Shown: positions 29,801 to 48,978, counted from the stretch's first letter. The stretch: 64,000 bases of DNA from Paralichthys olivaceus (GCF_024713975.1 NC_091095.1:115001-179000); one strand, 5' to 3'. Notes: generated from the letters alone by a model not told the origin. Translations and numbers: made by a program.

Positions 29801-31560
29801 ACAATATACACACATACACACTTTTTGGTTTCACAGTTAAAATCAATCCAAACATAAAACAACGTCCTGAGAAAAATATAATAATAATAATATAGTCATT
29901 AAACATTATTATTATAACTGTAAAAATAATATCTAATATTCTTAATAATAGTGAAAATGCCATATATTTACTTTCTTACTTGAAAAACAAATCAGTTGCT
30001 GGTTGTATCGATAAATGTACATTTTATTTTATTTAACACACATATGAGTTCTTTTGTTTCCTATGAGAAACATCCAGCTGACCCCCCCCCCAACCTCTGA
30101 CCTCTGTCACATCGGTGATGTCAGCAGGAGCTGGGGGTCAAATAGTAACTCTCACTGTGGACCTTGTCTCTGGAGTCAATCCAATAATAATAATAATACT
30201 AACACAAATAATGATATTTATCGATGTGATGATGTTATTGATCATAAATGTTCATTGTTAAGGATTCCAACTCGTGACATATTTGAATCTCACAGTTTTA
30301 ATGATACTGGGAGTGTTGGGTTCTGATCATGTGACCAGTGCCCGTTGGGTTTCCTGTTCACTGGTCACACAAAACACAAAGTGGTGGTGGGGGGGTGAGA
30401 GAGGGGGCTCATGGGTAACAAAGGCGTCTTTCCTCGGAGCTGCATAGCTGAGTATCACCATGACGACAGGTGGAGGGAAAAGGGGACAGAAGAACCACAA
30501 ACTACATTTACAGACACACAAACACAAACTGCAGGACGCAGTCATACACAAGGTCCTGGTCTGGTTTCAGGCCTTAGTTCTAGACCAGAACCTTAGGATT
30601 TGTGCAGTTACAGAACAGAACTACAATGGTCTTAGTTATTTTCTGTATCCTGGTCCTAGTCCTGGTGCTAGTCCTGGACCAGGACAACATACAATGTATG
30701 TTGTATATGATTATTATTATTATGTTATTATTCTGAAATGTCTTCAGCCTTTTGAGAACATTAAGAGCGAAGCTGTAAGTTAGTTCAACGTAGGCTACGT
30801 CCCTACGACTGCGTTTTAGTTATTGATATTGATTTTATTTAATAAGTGTAAAAAGGATCACATGTGGACCTGTTTCAGAACGCAGGTTTGACAAACAGCT
30901 AAAAGTGTCAGATAAATAATATGTGTACTATGCGTTGCTAGTGGATGTGGCGTAGCAAATGCACGTGCCCTTGGGCGAGATTGTGTGTGGTTTTCCGGTG
31001 TCTCCATAAGAAGGTGAACGTGGCTCCAGAGGAGATCAGGTTAGTTATGCTAAAGACTTGATGTGAATGTTGTGTGTCTGGACACTAAATTATATCAAAC
31101 AAACAATATGGAGGCTTTTCGTGTTTTTTTCTGTTGTTTTATTACATCTGAAGAAGAGATCGGACCGCCCCCCCCCCCCTACACACACACACAAGCTGCT
31201 CAGCCTGGATGTCCTGCTGCAGGGGGGGGGTGTCGCCCTCTTAACATTCAGTTCAGCTCATTAATGCAAAGCTGCAGTGGATCTGAATGAGTCGCCTTTG
31301 TCCTGTAATTGGAGCTGGTTCTGTGGCAGCCAATGAGAAAGCAGGACCCCCTCACCCCTTCCTCCCCCATTGTGTAATGTTGGTTTCTGGGAAATGAACC
31401 AATCAAAACTTAAAGTGGAGCAACAGCAGAACACATGATGTTCTTCTGTTTAACATCTGGACAAATTGTCTGGAGAACAGGTGACAACGGAACATTGAAT
31501 CAGAAACTTCAACGTGAAGACGAGTGAAAATAATACATAAACTGTACATGTTATACAAGT
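29801..31560. other. Intergenic, no gene seen
   Basis: AT-rich sequence with short tracts: (ATT/ATA)n near 29875 and 30185, a C run at 30083 and another near 31169, and a CCTGGTCCTAGTCCTGGTGC repeat at about 30648-30690. No exon is supported. Confidence 0.6.
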
Positions 31561-31564
31561 ACAC

Positions 31565-31985
31565 TGAGAACAAAGGGTTCTCCACAGATCACAGGGGTCT
31601 CCACAGATTACACGGTTCTCCACAGGTCACGGGATTCTCCACAGGTCACAGGGTTCTCCATAGATAAGAGGGTTCTACATGGATCACAGGGTTCTCTGCA
31701 AATCACAGGGTTCTCCATAGATCAGAGGATTCTCCACAGATCACACGGTTCTCCACAGGTCAAAGGGTTCTCCACAGATCAGAGGGTTCTCCGCATATCA
31801 CAGGGTTCTGCAGATCACAGGGTTCTCCGCAGGTCACAGGGGTCTCCACAGATTTCACGGTTCTCCACAGATCAGAGGGTTCTCCACAGATCAGAGGGTT
31901 CTCCACAGATCAGAGGGTTCTCCGCAGGTCACAGGGTTCTATGCAGATCAAAGTCTTCTCCACAGGTCACAGGGTTCTCTGCAGA
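31565..31985. repeat. 19-bp minisatellite GGTTCTCCACAGATCACAG
   Basis: About 22 imperfect 19-20 bp units; variants carry AGGTCACAG or AGATCAGAG. Confidence 0.93.
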
Positions 31986-32346
31986 CCAGAACTGATCCTT
32001 GATCGGCTTTAGATGACTTCAACAGCTGCTGAGGCTCATGGGTAGTGTAGTGTTCTTGAATGAGTCATGTTGATGTAATACTCCCTGCTTATTAATATTT
32101 TAAACCTGTTTTAAATCTGGTTTAATAATTGATCATATGTGGTTTTGAAATCTGGTTTAAACATTGGAAGAATGTGGTTTTGAAAGTGGAGCTGAAGAGA
32201 AACAGTTAACTGACAGGAGTTGATTCTGTGGTCGACTGGAGCCAAACAACAAAGAAACAATAAAGGACCAGAGGACCCCCCCTCCCCCTTACCACCCTCC
32301 ATCCCCCCGGCCTCCTTCACATCGCTGGAGAGGAGAGAGTCCATTA

Positions 32347-35300
32347 ACCATCAACCATCCAACATCAAATATCAAACATTCAACTTCCAACATCAGACAT
32401 CCAACATCAAACATTCAACTTCCAACATCAGACATCCAACATCAAACATTCAACATCTAATATCTAACATCCAACATCAAACATTCAACATCCAACTTCC
32501 AACATCCAACATCACACATCCAACATCCAACATCAAACATTCAACTTCCAACATCAGACATCCAACATCAAACATTCAACATCTAATATCTAACATCCAA
32601 CATCAAACATTCAACATCCAACTTCCAACATCCAACATCCAACTTCCAACATCCAACATCAAACATTCAACCTCCAACATCACACATCCAACTTCCAACA
32701 TCCAACATCCAACATCAAACATCAAACATTCAACATCCAACATCCAACATCCAACATCAAACATCCAACTTCCAACATCCAACATCAAACGGATGTGTAG
32801 TTTGATGTTGGATGTTCCAACATCCAACATCAAACATTCAACATCCAACATCAAACATCCAACTTCCAACATCCAACATCAAACATTCAACATCCAACAT
32901 CAAACATTCAACTTCCAACATCAAACATCCAACATCCAACATCAAACATTCAACATCTAACATCCAACATCAACATCAACATCAACATCAACATTCAACA
33001 TCCAGCATCAAACATCAACCATCCAATACCAAACATCCAACATCTAACATCTAACATCTAACATCCAACATCCAACATCAAACATCAAACATCCAACATC
33101 AAACATCCAACATCCAACATCAACATTCAACATCAAACATTCAACATCAAAAACCAACATCAAACATTCAACATCAAAAACCAACATCAAAAACCAACAT
33201 CAAACATTCAACATCAAACATTCAACATTCAACATTCAACATCCAACATCAACATCAAACATCCAACATCCAACATCAAACATTCAACATCAAACCATTA
33301 TTAATTCAACATCAAACATCAAACATTCAACATTCAACATTCAACATTCAACATCAAACATCAAACATTCAACATCTAACATCCAACATCCAACATCCAA
33401 CATCAACATCAACATCAACATCAAACATCCAACATCAAACATTCAACATCCAACATCAAACATTCAACATCAAACCATCATTAATTCAACATCAACATCA
33501 ACATTCAACATCAAACATCAAACATCAAACATCCAACATCCAACATCAACATCAAACATCCAACATCAAACATTCAACATCAAACATTCAACATCAAACC
33601 ATCATTAATTCAACATCAAACATCCAACATCAAACATCAAACATTCAACATCAAACATTCAACATCAAACATCCAACATCAAACATCAAACATTCAACAT
33701 CAAACATTCAACATCAACATCAAACATTCAACATCAAACATCAAACATCCAACATCCAACATCCAACATCAAACACCTAACATTCAACATCAAACATCCA
33801 ACATCCAACATCCAACATCAACATCAACATCAAACATCCAACATCCAACTTCCAACATCCAACATCAAACATTCAACATCCAACATCAAACATCAAACAT
33901 CCAACTTCCAACATCCAACATCCAACATTCAACATCCAACATCAAACATCCAACATCCAACATCCAACTTCCAACATCCAACATCCAACATCAAACATTC
34001 AACATTTAACTTCCAACATCAAACATCCAACATCAAACATTCAACATCTAACATCTAACATCCAACATCAACATCAACATCAACATTCAACATCAAACAT
34101 TCAACATCAAACATTCAACATCAAACATCCAACATCCAACATCCAACATCAAACATTCAACATCAGACATTCAACATCAAACATCAACCATCCAATATCA
34201 AACATCCAACATCTAACATCTAACATCTAACATCTAACATCTAACATCCAACATTCAACATCAAACATTCAACATCAAACATTCAACATCAAACATCCAA
34301 CATCCAACATCCAACATCAAACATCAAACATCAAACATTCAACATCAAACATCCAACATCCAACATCAACATTCAACATCAAACATTCAACATCAAAAAC
34401 CAACATCAAACATTCAACATCCAACATCCAACATCAAACATTCAACATTCAACATTCAACATTCAACATTCAACATCAACATTCAACATCAAACATTCAA
34501 CATCAAACATTCAACATCAAACATTCAACATCAAACATCCAACATCCAACATCCAACATCAAACATCAAACATCCAACATCAAACATTCAACATCAAACA
34601 TCCAACATCCAACATCAACATTCAACATCAAACATTCAACATCCAACATCCAACATCCAACATCCAACATCTAACATCCAACATCAAATATCCAACATCC
34701 AACATTCAACATCCAACATCAAACCATCAAACATTCAACATCAAACATTCAACATCAAACATTCAACATTCAACATTCAACATTCAACATCAAACATCAA
34801 ACATCAAACATTCAACATCAAACATCCAACATCCAACATCAAACATCCAACATCCAACATCAAACATTCAACATCAAACCATCATTAATTCAACATCAAA
34901 CATCCAACATTCAACATTCAACATTCAACATCAAACATCAAACATCAAACATCAAACATTCAACATTCAACATTCAACATCAAACATCAAACATCAAACA
35001 TTCAACATCAGACATCCAACATCCAACATCAACATCAACATCAAACATCCAACATCCAACATCAACATCAAACATTCAACATCCAACATCCAACATCAAA
35101 CATCCAACATCAAACATTCAACATCAAACATCTAACATTCAACATCAAACATCCAACATCCAACATCTAACATCCAACATCAAATATCCAACATCCAACA
35201 TTCAACATTCAACATCCAACATCAAACCATCAAACATTCAACATCAAACATTCAACATCAAACATTCAACATCAAACATTCAACATTCAACATTCAACAT

Positions 35301-36055
35301 TCAACATCAAACATCAAACATCAAACATCAAACATTCAACATCAAACATCAAACATTCAACATCAAGCATCCAACATCAAGCATCCAACATCAAACATCA
35401 AAAATCAAACATCAAACATTCAACATCAAACATCAAACATTCAACATCTAACATCCAACATCTAACATCCAACATCAAACCATCATTAATTCAACATTCA
35501 ACATCAAACATTCAACATTCAACATCAAACCATCACTAATTCAACATCAAACATTCAACATTCAACATTCAACATCCAACATCCAACATCCAACATCAGA
35601 CATCAAACCATCAACAATTCAACATCAAACATCAGACATCAAACATTCAACATTCAACATTCAACATCAAACATCAAACATCAAACATTCAACATCAAAC
35701 ATCAAACATTCAACATCAAGCATCCAACATCAAACATCCAACATCAAACCATCATTAATTCAACATCAAGCATCCAACATCAAACATCAAAAATCAAACA
35801 TCAAACATCAAACATTCAACATCAGACATCAAACATTCAACATCTAACATCCAACATCAAACCATCATTAATTCAACATTCAACATCAAACATTCAACAT
35901 TCAACATCAAACCATCATTAATTCAACATCAAACATTCAACATTCAACATTCAACATTCAACATCCAACATCCAACATCCAACATCAGACATCAGACATC
36001 AAACCATCAACAATTCAACATCAAACATCAGACATCAAACATTCAATATCCAACA
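32347..36055. repeat. 3.7-kb heptamer satellite, unit YCAACAT / CAAACAT
   Basis: More than 500 copies of a 7-bp unit (CCAACAT, TCAACAT, CAAACAT, sometimes 6 bp), interrupted at irregular distances by a marker AACCATCATTAATTCAACAT (for example near 33290, 33475, 33597, 34876, 35472, 35750, 35862 and 35905). The left end has more CTTCC variants and longer repeated blocks. It is the largest repeat in the window and separates s1pr1 from dph5. Confidence 0.96.
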
Positions 36056-36768
36056 GTTAAAAAACAGTTAAAAGAGTGAGGAAGGGGAGGCATGTTTACC
36101 ACAACAAGGGGCAAGCGAGGGAGAAGAGAGAGAGAGAAGAGGAGAACAAGTTTTTCCCACCAACTCATTCACAGGCCGAGCTGCGTCACCGTGGAAACCA
36201 CCAGGAGAAAGACAGAGATTTTTTTATTTGAGCTTTAAAAGATTAAATTAAATGATTTGATTTTCAAGTGTTCTTCAAAAACTTTAAATCTAAAAATCTA
36301 CAAATTACATTAAAAGACAATGAATTCATCTGAAAACTGTTCTGTTTCTACAGTATTACAGTTTTTATCTAGTAATTACGAAATAAACTTCTAACTATTA
36401 GAAATAAAATCCACCATCTTCTGCCCACAGCTCTTTACGTAGACGTTCAAGACCTTAAAATGTATAGAGAAGCCAACACTTCCCACAATGAGCAGCAGAG
36501 GAGAGAGAGACCAGGAGCAATTGTAATAATAATAATGAATAAATAATCAATGATTATTTATACATTAAATAATCATTGAAATAATCATTGATATATATTT
36601 ATATATCTATATATAGATATATAAATATATATCTATATATACACGCTTCGAAACAAAGATGGTGTAATTACATGAAAAAATATTTAAATTAATTTGATCT
36701 TCACACAGAATTGAATATTTTTTACATACGTTAATGTTTCAACGGAATTTGGTGAAACGTGTTGACGC
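36056..36768. other. Region upstream of dph5
   Basis: No exon is seen. An AT-rich inverted repeat is at about 36590-36645 (ATATATTTATATATCTATAT against its complement). Confidence 0.6.
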
Positions 36769-36815
36769 ATGAGCAGAACGTATCGTGGCCTCAGCTGTCG
36801 TGAACAATCATCATT

Positions 36816-36858
36816 TTACGTCAGGCCGTATTCCGGTCAACCTGTGAAGGAACACGTG
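36816..36858 (+). promoter_or_regulatory. dph5: CRE-like and E-box motifs before dph5
   Basis: TTACGTCA at 36816-36823 is close to the cAMP-response element, and CACGTG at 36853-36858 is an E-box, both within 130 bases of the dph5 ATG. Motif presence only; they may lie inside the 5' untranslated region. Confidence 0.35.
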
Positions 36859-36945
36859 AGAGTAGAAAAACAAAGTCAGTTAAAGATTTACCTCCGGGGA
36901 CGCAGTGGAGGCTCAGCGGCTCTGGCCACAGACGGACGCCGCAGA

Positions 36946-37127
36946 ATGTTGTATCTGATCGGTCTGGGTCTGGGAGACGCCGCGGACATCACGGTGAAAG
37001 GTCTGCGGGCGGTGAAGAGCTGCTCCCGGGTTTATCTGGAGGTCTACACCTCGGTCCTGACCGGAGGGAAGGAGGCGCTGGTGCGTGTGTTAGCGTCAGT
37101 GTTAGCATCTGTATGATACACTATGAT

Positions 37128-37189
<62 letters not shown>

Positions 37190-40100
37190 TGATCATCTCT
37201 CTGTGTGTGGTTGATCCTCAGGAGCAGCTCTATGGGAAGCAGCTGATCCTGGCTGACAGGGATCTAGTGGAACTTGGAGCAGATGAGATCCTGAAAGATG
37301 CTGATGTGGAGGACGTTGGGTTCCTGGTGGTGGGCGATCCATTCGGGTGAGTCTCAAACCTCAGGATTAAGTTAATAACAGAGTTCAGCTGTTGGTTTCC
37401 ATCAGAGGTTTCACTCCGAGACGTCGACTCAACTCAACACTCAGTGTTTCAGACTATTCTTCTTTTCTGTGTTTTCTTTCTTTTTATTCATTTTTGATCA
37501 TTAAGTTTTTACCCACTGCATGTTTTAAAATGCTTTATTGATTGTTTTGAAATATAATGGTAATTTTTTCATAAACAGTATTTTACAGTTTTAATTATAA
37601 ATGAAAAAATATTAAAAGTTTAACTGGTTTACACAAAGTTAAGTTTTGGTTTATGTTTTTATTTTGATAATAACTCTTCATGATGATGCAGACACCCACG
37701 TTCTCTTCTGATTGGTTCTCATCAGTCACATGACTCGACTACCAGCGATGAACACAAAGCGTCGCTAACATTTCCTGTCAGGAACAGTTCCACTTCATCG
37801 TCTCTCAGAGAAAAGAAATCTCTCCTCTGACTTTTCACCATCACTGCTCCTCCTTCAGAGGAGGTTCTGTTGCTAAGCAACTGCGGAGGAGACACTCTAC
37901 TTCCTGTTTACATGTCATGTGACATGTTTTTTTCTGCAGAGCAACCACCCACAGTGACCTGGTCCTGAGAGCAGTGAATGCTGGGATACCGTATAAAGTT
38001 ATCCACAACGCCTCCATCATGAATGCTGTGGGCTGCTGTGGTCTGCAGGTACCTGGACCACATTTCCCCCTGAGCTTAGTCTCACAGGCAAAGTTGATGC
38101 CACCGCGTCTGTCAGGGACTGTGTCTACAATCATCATCATGAATATAGATACAAAGGTTTGATGCTGATTGGCCGATGAGAGGTTTTATTCCAAACTTCA
38201 TTTGTGGAAAACCAAAATGATCAGCTAGAGGACAGAGAACCAGTATCTCCAGCAGGTTAACGTCCTAAACCCGAGTTTCATTCATTATCCGCTGTAGTGT
38301 CCAGTCATATTATACAGTAGTGGATGATTAAACGATGAGGATCTGTAACCTGGTGTTTTTCTGCAGGTTCTCACTTGTGCTAACGTCCATAAAGCTGTTT
38401 GTGTCCACGCAGACCAGCTGACCTCATAGTTTCAGCTTCTTTCTTGTGAGAACCTGTCAATCCGAATCTGTTTTGCATGAGAGCAAAGTTTGCACATGTG
38501 CACGTGAAGCCTTGTCACCAACATAGTTTGAATTTCGCAATTAATCAGATCTGCTCTAAAATTGCCACCACATCCCACCACCTGATGTCATGGTTCAGTA
38601 ATGTAATCCTGCTAAATAACAAAATGCAAATGTAATCTAATAATAATTTTCAAAAAAATGTAAAACGATGGAAACCAGTGTGTAGAACATGTTCCACCTG
38701 TGAGGTCTCTGATGAGGTCACATGACATTTTAAGAACCCCTGATCGTTATAAGTTTTTACTTCTGTCTTGTGACATGTTTGACAGGAAGTGACATCACGT
38801 TCTGCTGCGTAGTTTGTGTGTGCTGCCTGACAGACAAAGGTCAGGGCTGAAGAGACACCACTGCTGATGAATAGTTATGTTACCTCATCAATAACTGACC
38901 TGTCAGACCAGCCAATCAGTGAACAGGACCCAGCTGCAACTGCCCCCACCCACAGCTGCCCCCTGTGAGGTCGTTAATATGTTAAAGAGGGGGTGGGGTA
39001 TGCAAATGAGCTGTTTGTGCATCAATCCCATCAGCCCCTGCTGTCTGTTGACGTACACACACATATATACACCCCCACCCCTGTCAGACAGACGACACAG
39101 TACTTATGCGCACGCATGTGAGACTGTGTGTAATTTTGTGTGTGTCTGTGTCAGCTGTATAATTTTGGGGAGACGGTGTCGTTGGTGTTTTGGACGGAGA
39201 CGTGGAGACCAGAGAGTTTCTACGACAAAATCTGCAAAAACAGAACAGCTGGACTTCACACACTCTGTCTGCTGGGTGAGAGAGAGACAGACGCACAGAC
39301 GCGCACGCACGCACACACACGACGACAAAGGATGTCCTTTATCTGTCTTAAGATTTCAAAATAAAACAGGAAGTTTAGTCAACTGATTAAACTGATTGTG
39401 ATGTTTTGATTGACAGATATCAAAGTGAAAGAGCAGAGTGTTGAGAACATGATGAGGTAAGAACCAGAACCGACTGAGACCACCTCATGTCCTGGTACAG
39501 ACTGGGGGGGGGGGGGGGCTTGATCAGATTCGGCTGAATTGTGTTAGTGGGACGGCTTAAGACTCAAGTTGAATCTAATTCCAGATGGACCTTTACACTG
39601 AAGCCAGGATTTAGTTAGCTGAGTCTGGTTTCATGGGGTTTTTGTAATAAAGAGAATGAGACTGAAGATGATCCTGGATCAGATTATTATAATTATTACT
39701 GTGATTACTTCATAGTGTCATTGGTGAAAGTTTGATGTGATTTCAGAGGAAAGAAGATCTACGAGGCTCCTCGCTTCATGACGGTGGCTCAGGCCACAAA
39801 TCAGCTGATCCAGATTATCGAGAGGAGGAGGGTGGAGGGGGAGGAGATCGGTGAGTGACACCTGAGCTGAAACATGTCCATACATTGAGTCATTAAAATA
39901 TTATGGAGATGCAAACATGAGACACAGAAACAATTTAACAAGCTAATGTTTGAATTCATTACAGCTAATGATTGTTAGCATTTGTTAACACGTCCTCTCT
40001 CCAGGTGTGACTGAGGACACTGTGTGTGTGGGCGTCGCCCGACTTGGTGCCGATGACCAGGTAATCCGTGTGGCAACGTTGCGTCAGCTGGTGTCATGTG

Positions 40101-40237
40101 ACCTCGGTGCTCCACTCCACTCGCTGATTGTCACAGGTCGACTCCACCCGCTGGAGGTGGACATGCTGCGAGTTAACGCGGAACCAAACGCACTGCAGCA
40201 CCTGCGCATGATTGACAGTTCCACGTACACCTCATAA
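36946..40237 (+). CDS. dph5: Diphthine methyl ester synthase
   Basis: SAM-dependent cytosolic methyltransferase of the diphthamide pathway, which modifies a histidine of elongation factor eEF2. Seven exons: 36946-37080, 37222-37346, 37940-38048, 39155-39275, 39417-39456, 39747-39850, 40005-40237, giving 288 residues (human 285). Seen: N-terminal [36 protein letters not shown], the family motif [27 protein letters not shown], and [10 protein letters not shown] near the end. The frame stays open upstream to another ATG at 36769, but the conserved family start is at 36946, so I use that. It is convergent with slc30a7, with 721 bases between the stops, as on human 1p21. Confidence 0.95.
37133..37188. 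repeat. (TG)n(AG)n microsatellite in dph5 intron 1
   Basis: About 17 TG units are followed directly by about 11 AG units, 30 bases before the exon 2 acceptor. Confidence 0.95.
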
Positions 40238-40958
40238 CACACACTCACGTTTGTCGGTAGCACAATCAGAGGACCCTCAGTTCTAAACTGTTTTGCCAGG
40301 ACGCACACGGAACTCTGGTTTTTATCTGTCCTGATTCAAACTGTCGTGATAAAAATGTGTTGATTCCTTTGAACTTGATTAAATTGAGACGTAAACGTTA
40401 AAAATTGTTATCACTCATTTTCTGATCGGAGGAAACGGATCGATGAGTTTATTGATCCCAGATGAAAGTCATTTTTAATCAACTGATGTTTTAATGTTGA
40501 AATGTAATGACCGTGATGATGTCATAACATGTGACATAACAGATTTAATCTGTTTAGGTGAATTGAAGCTGCAGATCAATAATCTGATAAAGTGAATTAA
40601 TTTTATTATATTACAGTTGAGAGAAGAAACTGTCACATGACATGGCACATTAAAAACATGAGTGACATCACACTCACCACAAACCAATGAGATGGCAGCG
40701 GTGTGGTCCCAGCTGTGATGTCAGAGGGGACGGGGTCTCAGATTGTCTCTGATTCATGAAGAAGGCACTTGGGGGCGGGATTACAGTAAAATAATAATAT
40801 GTGGGGGATAGGCTTGTAGAGTTCAGTCTCAGTGCCACCCCCCCTACCACTAACCCCCCCCAGCCCCCATCCTGTGTGTGTGTGATAGGGGGTTAGGGGT
40901 CACCTGCAGCAGTAGATTGAATGTGATTGGTCCCAGTTTCAAAGAAGAGGAGGAGCTT
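40238..40958. other. Shared 3' region of dph5 and slc30a7
   Basis: This holds the 3' untranslated regions of two convergent genes. ATTAAA at 40378-40383 (+) may serve dph5; TTTATT at 40602-40607, which is AATAAA on the minus strand, may serve slc30a7. The two transcripts could overlap. Confidence 0.45.
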
Positions 40959-46383
<5,425 letters not shown>

Positions 46384-46455
46384 GTTAGTACTTGGACACA
46401 CACACACACATACACACACACACTGCTGCACCTAGCTACAGCAAGCTAACTGCCA

Positions 46456-46506
46456 ACTTCCGGCTTACTCACGTTTCACAATAAAGGCTTTTAGAACCAT
46501 TTCCGG
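46456..46506 (-). promoter_or_regulatory. slc30a7: Two ETS-type motifs upstream of slc30a7
   Basis: CCGGAAGT on the minus strand (plus ACTTCCGG, 46456-46463) and CCGGAA (plus TTCCGG, 46501-46506) lie 75-125 bases before the ATG. ETS/GABP sites are common in housekeeping promoters. Motif evidence only. Confidence 0.4.
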
Positions 46507-46982
46507 TTTCTCAAACAGCAAATGCTAATACAAACTAAGTACTGACTAACTATAGAAACTACGTCATATCCTGTTTTATGGGACGATGCAGCGATGTTGT
46601 TTTATTTTTATTATATTAATGACAGAAATGTAAGTGTGAACTGAAGCTGGGGGTGGGGTCAGAGCTCTGTGTGACCAGCAGGGGGAGCAGTGTCAGTAAA
46701 CATGGTTATTCAGGTAACCTCAGGTTTCGTCAGCTGGTAAATCACCATGGTAACTGACTGACCAATCAGAGGCCAGTGACGCAGAGAGACGACAAAACAG
46801 TGAAACGTTTTATTTGTAATATTTAAATAGTAAATGTGACTGTAACTGAACCGACCTGCAGATGGCACTGTTGCTTCTCCACATTGTGACCATGTAAATC
46901 CATGATGCAGGTTACCATGACGACACCATGTTAGACGGAAGCTGTCAATCAAGTGTGTGTGTGTGCGTGTGTGTGTGTTTCC

Positions 46983-47428
46983 AGGATCAGAACCTGCTTT
47001 ATTTGTGGCTCCTCCTGACTGTGGATCGGCTGTAAACTGTGGATCCAGAACATGGTTGTGGATCTGCTGCTGACGACAGGAAATACCTTCAGATTAAAAC
47101 GACAAGACGCAGCAGAACGTTTCCACTGCTTTTACACATCAGAGGTCAGAGGTCACACAGGCTCAGCAGTTCGGCTGAAAAACAACAGAACCCACAGAAA
47201 CACAAAACACGTTATCAACACGCCGACGTAGTTTCAGCTGAATATGCTGGGAGGGTCTCCCAGGCACAGGAGGGGGGTCACCAAGTGTTGGTTCATTGTC
47301 TGTTGTTTCTGTTTTGTGTCTGTTGTGTTTCTCTGTAACAACATTGTGTAAAGAGCCTTGAGATGACGCCTGTTGTCATTTAATGAAAAAACAAATAAAC
47401 TTCGATTGAATCGTGTGTCAACCTGAGA
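46983..47428 (+). repeat. Repeat E, copy 1, with LINE-like tail
   Basis: GTGGCTCCTCCTGACTGT, GACGACAGGAAATACCTTC and CACACAGGCTCAGCAG are shared with 47949-48336. The end AAAGAGCCTTGAGATGAC followed by AAATAAACTTCGATTGAATC resembles a non-LTR retrotransposon tail. No coding sequence is seen. Confidence 0.75.
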
Positions 47429-47434
47429 ACTGAT

Positions 47435-47860
47435 GCCTGTACTACGAAGTGGTAACTTCAAGTTTAATTCAGAGTTTTCAGTCCTACGAAGCTCGTTCCC
47501 TTGTTATCGGGTAAATCACCATGGTAACATGGTGATCAGCTGACCTGCTCCAGGTTAAGTTGGAGATAAGAGATCAAACAGTATGAAAGCTCCACCCACA
47601 GACCAGTCCCTTCCTTTGAACCATGACATCATGTTCTTAGGATTTTTATTATACAACAGTTTGATCCTCGTTAAATATGAGGCTCTGCTGTCAGTCAAAC
47701 TGTCCATGTCTGTGAGTGGTCATATGTAGTAAACCCCGCCCCTTTCATGTGAGTTAATAACCATCGTCATGACCACATGACTGTGATTGTTAGTTTAAGT
47801 TCAGCTGGATAACTGACAGATATCCTTGATATGTTGAACTCACTTCGTAGAAAAGGCCCC
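47435..47860 (+). mobile_element. Family D MITE-like element, short form, about 425 bp
   Basis: The ends are GCCTGTACTACGAAG and, on the other strand, GGGGCCTTTTCTACGAAG, an inverted repeat. The body holds CTCGTTCCCTTGTTATCGGG, CACCATGGTAACATGGTGAT and TACAACAGTTTGATCCTCG. No transposase is seen. It matches 57528-58400 but lacks that copy's inner segment. Confidence 0.8.
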
Positions 47861-47867
47861 AGGCCCA

Positions 47868-47948
47868 GAACCTGAACAAGTACCAGTTCCAGGTCCAGAA
47901 CCAGGATCAGGATCAGGACCAGGATCAGTACTGGGATCAGGTCCAGGA
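47868..47948. repeat. CCAGAACCAGGATCAGGATC repeat
   Basis: Hexamer-type units AGAACC, AGGATC and AGGACC, like the short array at 25100-25225. Confidence 0.8.
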
Positions 47949-48336
47949 TGTGGCTCCTCCTGACTGTAGATCAGATTTAACTGTGGATCCAGAACGTGGA
48001 TCAGGATCATGTGGTTGTGGAGCTGCTGCTGACGACAGGAAATACCTTCAGATTAAAACAACAAGACGCAGCAGAATGCTTCCAGTGCTTTTAGACAACA
48101 GAGGTCACAGGTCACACAGGCTCAGCAGCTCAGAGTGAGAGTGAGCTGGAGGAGTGAGGCATGAGGGGGGTGGGGGGGTCACCAAGTGTTCGTTCCTTGT
48201 GTGTCTGTTGTTTCTGTTGTGTTTCTGTTTTGTGGCTGTTGTGTTTCAACAACACAATGTAAAGAGCCTGAAGGGTTTGTTGTCATTCAATGCAAAACAA
48301 TTAAACTTTGATTGAGTTGTGTGTCAACCTGTTGTG
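47949..48336 (+). repeat. Repeat E, copy 2
   Basis: A second copy of 46983-47428 in the same orientation, with a duplicated ATCAGGATC near 48000 and a shorter 3' half. The family D element lies between the two copies. Confidence 0.78.
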
Positions 48337-48504
48337 CCAATAACAAAACACAAAAACACAAACAGACACAACTGAACAGAAACGTTTTGCAGCAGGTTGA
48401 TGTGAAACTGGAGCAGAGGGATCAGTCTATTTCCTGGGAAAGTGTCAATAGTTGTCAGTCTGTTTAACAAGCTGAACAAATTAATTCAGTGTCTGTGTGT
48501 ATAT

Positions 48505-48509
<5 letters not shown>

Positions 48510-48546
<37 letters not shown>
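48510..48546. repeat. (GT)n microsatellite
   Basis: About 18 GT units. Unique intergenic sequence without genes lies on both sides. Confidence 0.9.
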
Positions 48547-48549
<3 letters not shown>

Positions 48550-48849
48550 AGGGGGGTCCTCTCCAACAAAAATCTCATTGGCTCTTCAGTCTGTTGTCAT
48601 GGTAATGACGAGGATCAGACTCTTACAGTCTGGTATATATAACATACATGTAAAACTCATGATATATGTTCATATTAACATTAACATACATGTGAGTTGT
48701 GAACAGCCATTTCAAAATATATATGTTTTTATTTCAGGTTGATTGTTTGATGTGTTAATATACACACGTGAACACACACGTGAACACACACATTAACACG
48801 TTAAAAAGGTGTTCAAAACACATTCAGAAGTTCCTGTTGGAGAAATAAA

Positions 48850-48852
<3 letters not shown>

Positions 48853-48906
<54 letters not shown>
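48853..48906. repeat. (GT)n microsatellite
   Basis: About 26 uninterrupted GT units. Confidence 0.95.
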
Positions 48907-48907
<1 letters not shown>

Positions 48908-48978
48908 GTTTCTGAATGAAAAATATAAAATGTATAAAACAGACTTTAACATGTAATGAGCTGTTAGACATGTTTAAC

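Noticed and set aside
29376-29963. Cys/Val-rich or Thr/His-rich open frames
   Set aside because: They are translations of (CA)n/(GT)n tracts.
32220-33054. Open frames rich in Asn-Ile-Gln-His over the heptamer satellite
   Set aside because: Three heptamers make seven codons, giving open frames by chance of composition only.
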